63,840 bases of DNA from O2-02-FULL-42-9 sp038043025. GTDB lineage: Bacteria > Pseudomonadota > Gammaproteobacteria > UBA12402. This document shows, in pieces, positions 26,786 through 34,018 of this stretch. The stretch lies in NCBI GenBank assembly GCA_038043025.1, contig JBBTCW010000041.1, forward strand, positions 1 to 63,840, read 5' to 3'. The translations under genes were made by a program, and so were the position numbers. Position 1 is the stretch's first letter. Each line of letters begins with the position of its first letter. Below the pieces are notes generated by a model. It was given only the letters and a program-made list of their open reading frames with translations, searched no databases and had not been told where the DNA came from.

Positions 26786-27811
26786 TTAAATAAACGTCAA
26801 CGGCACTTTCACATTGAGCATCACAAAACCATTATTTTGCGTATCGCCATGCAAATGCGCAGGCGTGCTGTTATTTACGTTGGGTGTAATCACAACAGGT
26901 TTGTAACCCCAGCGATCTAACCCGCCCGTCAATTCAACTGCAACACCATTCGGATTGCCCTTAAAGTTATAATCAAGACCGGCTGTTAAAATCGTCCGGT
27001 AGGTAATGCCCATGCCATCATGGTCCCTAACAATACGCGTATTAAAACTACCGGCAGGCCTAGACACGGGATCTTGCCGAGCAGATAAATCCGCCTTTGC
27101 ATGTAATAATTGTGCTTCAACATCGGTAAAGGCAGCTAAGTTTGTTGTTAAATTGTATGTTAAACGATTACCAAAGCTCGGACCGTAATATTTGGCATCA
27201 ATCGTATATTTTTCAGTATCCGTTTGATACGCCGGTGCGGCATACGCAATAAAATACCGATAAAAATCACGATAGCCCGTATACACCACTCCCACATAAG
27301 GCGTCAGCGTCACTTTTGGATTAGTAGTATAACGATGGCTTTTAAAATATAACCCGACATTCGTTCGACGTTGTCGATCACTTAATTTTAAATTATGTAA
27401 CAGTAAATTCGAATTATCACCCAGCATGCCGCCTGTATCAATAAAATACATCGAACCTCTTCCTGGATTACCATTCGTTATTCTATGCACCTTATTCAAA
27501 TAATCCGCTTTGAGCTCAACCAATTGTTCATTGCCAAATAAACGCGTAAATACATTGTCGCTACAATTTAAAAATTGATACCCCAGTCCTAAACTCCACT
27601 GCGGTGTAATGCCATTGTTCGTCATTTTAACAAGCGGCGCATTGCCACCCGATACCGTCCCCAATTTAAATTCACTATTATTTAAATAATAAGCAGACGA
27701 CCCCAATTCAACAAACGGGTGATTGTATTGGCTGCTCACAAGTTGAAAATCGGCGAATGCCATGGAGGAAAATAAAAGCGAAAAAATACTAATAATGACT
27801 TTTTTAATCAT
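26786..27811 (-). CDS. Outer-membrane beta-barrel protein
   Basis: A 341-aa secreted protein: signal peptide MIKKVIISIFSLLFSSMAFA (cleavage after AFA), then alternating amphipathic strands through to a C-terminal NVKVPLTFI. The start chosen has an AGGG site; a longer start adds 12 unconserved residues. It precedes the adhesin gene by 32 bp and probably forms an operon with it. It may assist surface display of the adhesin or be an independent porin-like protein. No family was recognised. Confidence 0.7.
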   Translation of the reverse strand: MIKKVIISIFSLLFSSMAFADFQLVSSQYNHPFVELGSSAYYLNNSEFKLGTVSGGNAPLVKMTNNGITPQWSLGLGYQFLNCSDNVFTRLFGNEQLVELKADYLNKVHRITNGNPGRGSMYFIDTGGMLGDNSNLLLHNLKLSDRQRRTNVGLYFKSHRYTTNPKVTLTPYVGVVYTGYRDFYRYFIAYAAPAYQTDTEKYTIDAKYYGPSFGNRLTYNLTTNLAAFTDVEAQLLHAKADLSARQDPVSRPAGSFNTRIVRDHDGMGITYRTILTAGLDYNFKGNPNGVAVELTGGLDRWGYKPVVITPNVNNSTPAHLHGDTQNNGFVMLNVKVPLTFI

Positions 27812-27979
27812 AGCCCTACCCCTTCGGTTTATCGGGTGCCGATACAAACCATTTCGATGTGTTATTTCTCAAGGATGTGGTCAAAATTTGATCATCTCAT
27901 TTCGGCTGACATAATATTAAGCAATTTTACATCTTTCTGCAATAGCTTACAGCATCATTCTCAAAAAAACTTACATTGC

Positions 27980-28041
27980 AGCTCTGAGCTGCTGCTAGGC
28001 AGTCATGGCAAGGGTTTTAGAGGACTTCTAAGCTCAGAGCT
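27980..28041. repeat. Inverted repeat upstream of dnaE
   Basis: AGCTCTGAGCT (27980-27990) and AGCTCAGAGCT (28031-28041) are perfect inverted copies around 40 bp, and the inner sequence holds TAGAGGACTTCTA. It shares the CTCAGAGCT-type core with the TCCTCAGCTCAG family. It lies in the 285-bp divergent interval between the barrel gene and dnaE; no gene is seen there. Confidence 0.6.
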
Positions 28042-28096
28042 GAAATGATAGAGTGAAAAACTGTTCATCGACGCATGAAATGGATATCATTAACGT

Positions 28097-31000
28097 ATGA
28101 CGCAGCCATTTGTTCATCTCCATATTCATTCGGAATACTCCATCATCGATGGCGTCGTGCGGATTGATGAGTTGATGCGAAAAACGCTCGAACTCCAACT
28201 CCCCGCGTTAGCGCTGACCGATCATGCCAACCTATTTGGTCTGATTAAATTTTATCGCGCCGCATTGGCCGCAAAGATTAAACCCATTATTGGCAGTGAA
28301 GTGTGGATTGAAAATAATCGCGATGCGCAAAAGCCGTATCGTTTAATATTATTATGCCAAAGTGAACCCGGTTATAAAAATCTCATCAAATTAATTTCCA
28401 AAGCGTATGTCGAAGGACAACAACATGGAAAAGCGGTGTTACGCTTAGACTGGCTTCGACCCGATCGTTGCGAAGGTTTGATTGCTTTATCCGCTGGTTG
28501 TGAAGGCGACATCGGTCAATTACTGATTGCCAATAAAACGATTCACGCAAAACAATGCTTAGAATTTTGGATGCAGCATTTTCCCAATCGATTTTATTTA
28601 GAATTGCATCGCGTTGGCCATCCCTTTGAAGATTTATATATTCGTCGCGCTTTAGATTTAGCCAACGAATACCATCTGCCAGTTGTTGCAACAAATAACG
28701 TGCATTTTCTCACAAAAGAAGACTTCGAAGCACATGAAGCCAAAGTTTGTATTCACGAGGGCTGGCTGTTATCTGATAGAAAACGCCCGCATTTATATAC
28801 GGAACAACAATATCTAAAATCATCACAAGAAATGATTGAGTTGTTTGCCGATATTCCCGAGGCGATCGAAAACACCGTTGAAATTGCCAAACGCTGCTCT
28901 GTTCAGTTAATATTAAATCAAGTCTCTTTACCCAAATTTCCCGTCCCTGATCAACAATGTAGTTTAGATGACTATTTCGCGCAAGTAGCAAGAGCGGGTT
29001 ATGAAAAACGTTTAGGCATGTTATTCGATGTCACTGCCCATGATTTTACCGAAAAACGCAAACCGTATGATGATCGATTACAACGCGAAATTGACGTGAT
29101 CATTCAGATGGGTTTTGCCGGCTATTTTTTAATTGTAGCGGACTTTATTCAATGGGCAAAAGAAAATGGCGTGCCCGTCGGCCCAGGACGTGGTTCGGGC
29201 GCAGGATCATTGGTCGCTTACTCCTTAAAAATTACCGATCTCGATCCCTTAAAATTTGATTTACTGTTCGAACGTTTTTTAAATCCAGAACGCGTCTCCA
29301 TGCCTGACTTTGATATCGATTTTTGTATGGACGGGCGCGACCGCGTCATTGAATATGTCGCACAAAAATACGGACGACGCTCTGTTTCACAAATCATTAC
29401 CTACGGCACGATGGCAGCAAAAGCGGTTGTGCGCGATGTCGGTCGCGTACTCGGTCATCCTTATGGATTTGTCGATCAACTGGCGAAATTAATTCCCTTT
29501 GAACTCGGCATGACGCTCAACAAAGCGATGGATAACGAAGCATTATTGCGCGAACGTTATCAACAAGAAGAAGAAGTCCGCGTCTTAATTGATTTGGCTA
29601 AAAAGCTCGAGGGATTAACGCGCAATGTCGGCAAACATGCAGGCGGTGTCGTCATCGCGTCCACAAAATTAACGGATTTTGCGCCGCTCTATTGTGAGCC
29701 TGGCAGTACTGTGTTAGTGACGCAATTTGATAAACATGATGTCGAAGCGGTGGGTCTTGTCAAATTCGACTTTTTAGGATTGCGCACGCTGACCATTATT
29801 GATGGAGCCGTACGCGCCATCAACAAACATAAAGCAGAATTAAAGACGCCTGCGGCGTCTCTGGATCCCGCGGTCAAGCCGCGGGATGACAAAAATGATC
29901 CATTAGATATTTCTCTCATCCCGATCGATGATCCTTTCACCTTTAAATTATTAAAAGCCTGCCAAACCACGGCGATCTTTCAATTAGAATCCCGTGGCAT
30001 GCGCGATTTAGTAAAACGATTGCAGCCCGATTGTTTTGAAGATATTGTCACGCTCGTTGCGCTCTTTCGCCCGGGTCCCTTGCAATCCGGCATGGTCGAT
30101 GATTTTATCGATCGCAAACACGGCCATGCGCAAGTCGTCTATCCTCATGCGAAATTAGTACCGATATTACGACCGACGTATGGTATTATTTTATATCAAG
30201 AACAAGTCATGCAAATCGCGCAAGTGCTCGCGGGTTATTCTCTGGGCAGCGCCGATATTTTACGTAAAGCCATGGGCAAAAAAGACCCCGTCGAGATGGC
30301 GAAACAACGCAAGAAATTTGTAACGGGCGCGGTTGCGCGCGATGTCCCTGAAATTCGCGCCAATTTTATTTTTGACTTAATGGAAAAATTTGCCGGCTAT
30401 GGCTATAACAAATCCCACTCCGCTGCGTATGCTTTGTTAGCATATCAAACCGCTTGGCTCAAAACACATTACCCCGCCGAATTTATGGCGGCGGTCTTAT
30501 CGTCTGATATGGACAACACTGACAAATTAGTTCGCTTTGTCGAAGAATGCCAAGCCATGAAATTAGAAATTACGCCGCCTTCTATTAACTATAGCGATTA
30601 TCGTTTTAGAGTTGTCGACGGTAAAATTATTTATGGATTAGGTGCGATTAAAGGTGTCGGCGAAGCCGCGGTCGAGGCTGTTTTAGCCGCACAAAAAAGC
30701 GGTGATCCCTTTGTGGATTTATTTGATTTTTGTCGACGCGTGGATTTGCGCAAAGTGAATCATCGCGTTATGGAAATCTTAATTAAAGCAGGCGCCATGG
30801 ATCAATTTGATATCCATCGCGCAGCTTTGTTAGCCACACTGAATAATGCCGTGCGCGGCGCCGAACAATATTTGCGTGATAAAGAAAACGGACAAAACGA
30901 TTTGTTTGGCGGTGATTATGAGATGCCCATTGAGCATCAGCAAACTTATACGCAGGTATCCACGTGGTCTGATCGCGAACGTTTAGCGGGCGAAAAAGAA

Positions 31001-31609
31001 ACGCTCGGTTTTTATTTATCGGGGCATCCGATCGGTCAATATGAAAAAGAACTCATGCATATTGTGACGAGCAAAATTGGCGATGTGCAGCAAGTGAATA
31101 ATAAAACGATGGTCATTGCCGGTATCGTCGCAGATATTCGTATCATTCAAAATCGCCACGGCGATCGCATTGCATTTTTGACGCTTGATGATGGCACCGG
31201 ACGCATTGATGTCTGTTTATTTTCCGATATTTATGATGCCTATCGTTCACTCTTAAACAAAGATCAATTATTAATTGTGGAAGGCGAAGCAAGCTTAAAT
31301 GAATACAGTGGACGTTACCGCATCACGACAAAGAAAATTTTGACGATGTCCGAAGCCCGCGAATCTTATGCAAAACATTTGTTATTAAATGTGTGCGAAC
31401 AACAAAACGTGGATGAATTTGTACAAAAGCTCATGCAGACATTAAAACCGCACAAAGGAAAATGTCCCGTATGCATATCGTTTCAAAGTAAAGGCGCAAA
31501 AGCGTTATTACCGCTGGATGCAAAGTGGCGCGTACAACCGACCGATGAATTATTAAAATCGTTGCGAGAAATTTTCCCGGAAAGCGGCGTTGAGCCGGTG
31601 TATGCTTGA
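28097..31609 (+). CDS. dnaE: DNA polymerase III subunit alpha
   Basis: Replicative polymerase of 1170 aa (E. coli 1160). The N-terminal PHP domain begins FVHLHIHSEYSIIDG. The polymerase palm holds PDFDIDFCMDGRDRV with catalytic Asp404 and Asp406, then GKHAGGVVIA. The FRPGPLQSGMV, YGIILYQEQVMQIAQ and GYGYNKSHSAAYALL regions are intact. A tandem HhH region and an OB fold (VVIAGIVADIRI-like) follow near 990-1080. Residues about 583-599 (KTPAASLDPAVKPRDDK) are an in-frame palindromic repeat absent from E. coli DnaE. dnaE points rightward, opposite to rnhB and accA, its usual same-strand neighbours. Confidence 0.97.
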   Translation: MTQPFVHLHIHSEYSIIDGVVRIDELMRKTLELQLPALALTDHANLFGLIKFYRAALAAKIKPIIGSEVWIENNRDAQKPYRLILLCQSEPGYKNLIKLISKAYVEGQQHGKAVLRLDWLRPDRCEGLIALSAGCEGDIGQLLIANKTIHAKQCLEFWMQHFPNRFYLELHRVGHPFEDLYIRRALDLANEYHLPVVATNNVHFLTKEDFEAHEAKVCIHEGWLLSDRKRPHLYTEQQYLKSSQEMIELFADIPEAIENTVEIAKRCSVQLILNQVSLPKFPVPDQQCSLDDYFAQVARAGYEKRLGMLFDVTAHDFTEKRKPYDDRLQREIDVIIQMGFAGYFLIVADFIQWAKENGVPVGPGRGSGAGSLVAYSLKITDLDPLKFDLLFERFLNPERVSMPDFDIDFCMDGRDRVIEYVAQKYGRRSVSQIITYGTMAAKAVVRDVGRVLGHPYGFVDQLAKLIPFELGMTLNKAMDNEALLRERYQQEEEVRVLIDLAKKLEGLTRNVGKHAGGVVIASTKLTDFAPLYCEPGSTVLVTQFDKHDVEAVGLVKFDFLGLRTLTIIDGAVRAINKHKAELKTPAASLDPAVKPRDDKNDPLDISLIPIDDPFTFKLLKACQTTAIFQLESRGMRDLVKRLQPDCFEDIVTLVALFRPGPLQSGMVDDFIDRKHGHAQVVYPHAKLVPILRPTYGIILYQEQVMQIAQVLAGYSLGSADILRKAMGKKDPVEMAKQRKKFVTGAVARDVPEIRANFIFDLMEKFAGYGYNKSHSAAYALLAYQTAWLKTHYPAEFMAAVLSSDMDNTDKLVRFVEECQAMKLEITPPSINYSDYRFRVVDGKIIYGLGAIKGVGEAAVEAVLAAQKSGDPFVDLFDFCRRVDLRKVNHRVMEILIKAGAMDQFDIHRAALLATLNNAVRGAEQYLRDKENGQNDLFGGDYEMPIEHQQTYTQVSTWSDRERLAGEKETLGFYLSGHPIGQYEKELMHIVTSKIGDVQQVNNKTMVIAGIVADIRIIQNRHGDRIAFLTLDDGTGRIDVCLFSDIYDAYRSLLNKDQLLIVEGEASLNEYSGRYRITTKKILTMSEARESYAKHLLLNVCEQQNVDEFVQKLMQTLKPHKGKCPVCISFQSKGAKALLPLDAKWRVQPTDELLKSLREIFPESGVEPVYA
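29843..29891 (+). repeat. In-frame palindromic element inside dnaE
   Basis: Two adjacent hairpins: GACGCC-TGC-GGCGTC (29845-29859) and ATCCCGCGG-TCAAG-CCGCGGGAT (29865-29887). The second is the same hairpin that ends each composite repeat at 20.8-21.1 kb and 43.2 kb. It is translated in frame between INKHKAEL and NDPLDISLIP, where E. coli has only a few residues. It resembles Rickettsia palindromic elements in behaviour. Confidence 0.85.
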
Positions 31610-31618
31610 TCTTTATAC

Positions 31619-31780
31619 AATCCTCAGCTCAGAGGGTGAGCGCGAACCGACATGCCGGTGGCATGTCGCAGTCGCGCGAACGACTGGCCATGGATGGCCA
31701 GGCTGGACAATCCCAGGGATGGAGAGGATGAACGTGTTGCGTCCTCTGAGCTGAGACCAGCCTGTTCGCATGAGTTTGGC
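31619..31780 (+). repeat. TCCTCAGCTCAG element after dnaE, divergent middle
   Basis: Begins TCCTCAGCTCAGAGG 11 bp after the dnaE stop and ends GAGCTGAGACCAGC-CTGTTCGCATGAG. The middle differs from other copies: it carries palindromes CGACATGCCGGTGGCATGTCG and CTGGCCATGGATGGCCAG. This suggests a mosaic element with exchangeable interior. A CTTTATACAA leader is shared with the lapB-side copy. Confidence 0.8.
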
Positions 31781-31791
31781 CTGACACCGCG

Positions 31792-33741
31792 TTATCTCCC
31801 TCCTGGTCGTAATGGAGCGCGCTCATCATCAACCCGTCCCTGTCCCATACACGCTGTAAGTCTTTCAGCGCGCGCTTCGGCACGATGCCCAAAGAATAAC
31901 GCGCCTTCAACCCACTTCGGCGGAGCAGGACGAGAGTTGCGACCACCCGCAGCCCAACCGCCACCACGACGACCACCACCGTCAAAAGGCGCAGCAAAAT
32001 CTCTTTGTGACCGCTCGGATGAACTCTGGATTATTTCCTGATATTCTCGCTCAGCTCGAGCAATCTGTTCTGTTAGCTCCCGATTTCGATCTGTAATGAG
32101 CCGATATTCTTCGTGCTCTTCGGTCCCACCAATAGCGCTAATGCCTTTTTCCCCCAATGCTCGTATTCGTGCCTCCGCTGTTTCTAATTTCTGTTGTAAT
32201 TTTCCCGTCTGTAAGGCAAGCGCATGCATCCTTTTCAACGTGCGCAACGATTCATTATCTCCATCGGGAGCAGGACTATGAGTTCTAGAACCACCACCGC
32301 CGCCGCCACCGCCGTCTGCTGCACTCATCTCCACTTCATCGCCAGCAGCCCCATCGTCGCTGCCAGCAGCAGCGCCACCACCACCACCACCACCACCGCC
32401 TAATTCTGCATCATCATCAGCAGCAGCGCCACCGGCAGGCGAAGCGCTTGAATGAGTCGATCCATGGTCCCTCACTCCTGCAACCCCCCTCTCGCCTCGC
32501 ACGCCCGGTCGTTGACAATATTTCGCCAATTGCGCAGCACCTAGTGCGCCAATCGCAACAATCATCGTACCCCTAAGCGCTGGCCCCAAAAAAATAGCAT
32601 CTTGCGCTTGTGTCAATGCGGCTGTCGCCAGCGCCATAAACCCATTAATAGAACCTGAGGCAATCGATGGATCTCCCATCTGAAACCCATGTGCCGTTAA
32701 ATTACCGGCAAAAGCCCGTAAAAATCCAATGCCATATTCGGAACTATCTTCAAACGGACTGCCTATTAATAATCTTGGATCAGTGAACGCAGCAAAATTA
32801 GGATCAGACGCAGCAACCAATCGTAGCTGTTCACCCTGATGACTCGCTGCCACGCACAAGATCAAATTGCCCGCAACTGCGAATATTCCAAACAGATTCC
32901 AACCCGTTACCGAACCATCACGCGTAAAGAAAAGTCGATGCAAAAACGTGGGATGTCCAGGATGAGGCGCACGCCTTTCTACATCACCCTGTGCACCAGC
33001 CTGCTCTGCATCACCATTACCAAGCCGCTTAATCAAATCTCTATGTTCGCGACAAGCGAGCACAACATCCGTAGCAATACATAAACTATTAACTGCTAAA
33101 AGTATCCAACTCCAACTGACAGCAGCAGAACCCACATCACCTAAAACACCGGCAGCAGCGGCATATTTTTCGTATGTTGGCTCAATAGCCTTGCGCTGTT
33201 CTTGCAAAACATCATACGCTGTACCATTTAAATATATTTCATCTAATCCCGGCACACCATTTTTCGCTGCTTGATTGAGCGCCAGCAATAACAATCCTTC
33301 CACCGTCAATGCCACGGTCAATGTTCGAGGAATAAAAGGATGATAAACTCTGGCCCCATGTTCATCGCGACCAACATTTGGCACAACCTTGCCAATATCT
33401 TCATCGTCTTCAAAAATGTCTTTCTCCCAACGTTTTGCAGCATTTTTTATTGCAGCAGCGGCAAGCCGTGATTTTATATTGCCCGCTGTTGCAACGGTCA
33501 CAACAACATCGCCCCCAAGCGCCACCAGTGCTCTAGGCAAATCAACTAGTAAATTGAGAGCCACTTTTTTCGCAGCAGATAAAAAGCCGCGAACTGTCCT
33601 TCTAGCAAACCGAATCTCAGGCCTTTGAGGGGAGGAGACGCCGCCCTGTCCCACTTGCTCTTCATCAGCAAGCCCTTCTCCGCTTCTTTCTTCATCGCTA
33701 ATAGAATCAATAGAAACAAAACCTTCTGGGCGGGGCGGCAT
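31792..33741 (-). CDS. Candidate effector: multi-TM, Gly-tract, coiled-coil protein
   Basis: A 649-aa protein not recognised as a known family. An acidic N-terminus (1-35) leads to an amphipathic stretch (60-87) and four likely membrane helices (about 138-157, 207-230, 281-300, 388-408) without a signal peptide. Low-complexity acidic DNA follows with two poly-glycine tracts (448-456, 477-484). A coiled coil spans 498-582, and the Arg/Gly/Pro-rich tail ends RPGGR. Membrane helices, coiled coil and low-complexity linkers are common in translocated effectors of intracellular gammaproteobacteria; this is inference. The start MPPRPEGF follows a strong AAGGAG. A PmrA-like box lies 238 bp upstream, beyond a palindromic repeat. 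Confidence 0.7.
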   Translation of the reverse strand: MPPRPEGFVSIDSISDEERSGEGLADEEQVGQGGVSSPQRPEIRFARRTVRGFLSAAKKVALNLLVDLPRALVALGGDVVVTVATAGNIKSRLAAAAIKNAAKRWEKDIFEDDEDIGKVVPNVGRDEHGARVYHPFIPRTLTVALTVEGLLLLALNQAAKNGVPGLDEIYLNGTAYDVLQEQRKAIEPTYEKYAAAAGVLGDVGSAAVSWSWILLAVNSLCIATDVVLACREHRDLIKRLGNGDAEQAGAQGDVERRAPHPGHPTFLHRLFFTRDGSVTGWNLFGIFAVAGNLILCVAASHQGEQLRLVAASDPNFAAFTDPRLLIGSPFEDSSEYGIGFLRAFAGNLTAHGFQMGDPSIASGSINGFMALATAALTQAQDAIFLGPALRGTMIVAIGALGAAQLAKYCQRPGVRGERGVAGVRDHGSTHSSASPAGGAAADDDAELGGGGGGGGGAAAGSDDGAAGDEVEMSAADGGGGGGGGSRTHSPAPDGDNESLRTLKRMHALALQTGKLQQKLETAEARIRALGEKGISAIGGTEEHEEYRLITDRNRELTEQIARAEREYQEIIQSSSERSQRDFAAPFDGGGRRGGGWAAGGRNSRPAPPKWVEGALFFGHRAEARAERLTACMGQGRVDDERAPLRPGGR

Positions 33742-33792
33742 AATCTTCTCCTTTCTTATTTGTCAAAATTTGTATAAAAATCTATCTCTTTC

Positions 33793-33925
33793 GTCATCCC
33801 GAAATTTTGCATAGCATCAGCACATCAGAATATCCGGGATCCTAGAGAACCACAGTGCGGAGCTAAAGTATTCCCTGGATACCGCGGGATTACCGCTTTT
33901 TTTCCGTCATCCCGGAATGATAGTC
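33793..33925. repeat. Palindromic repeat cluster between effector-like genes
   Basis: Degraded CGTCATCCCG...CGGGAT and GTCATCCCGGAATGA hairpins fill the 277-bp gap between the 649-aa gene and the upstream phosphatase gene. They lie between the putative promoter (33.98 kb) and the start codon, so the transcript would carry them in its leader. Confidence 0.65.
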
Positions 33926-33965
33926 ACTCAATTCCAAGATGGATACTCTCAAAAATTCTGTTCGG

Positions 33966-33998
33966 ATCATATCTAAGAAACCTTAAGGAAATCTTAAG
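33966..33998 (-). promoter_or_regulatory. PmrA-like box and -10 for the 649-aa gene
   Basis: Minus strand reads CTTAAGATTTCCTTAAGGTT (33998-33979): two CTTAA half-sites with an 11-bp period, the arrangement of the PmrA consensus described in Legionella and Coxiella (cTTAATatT, 2 bp, cTTAATatT). A TATGAT -10 follows 7 bp later (33971-33966), placing the second half-site over the -35 region as expected for an activator. Confidence 0.55.
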
Positions 33999-34018
33999 AG
34001 ATAAAAAAAACAATGTAA

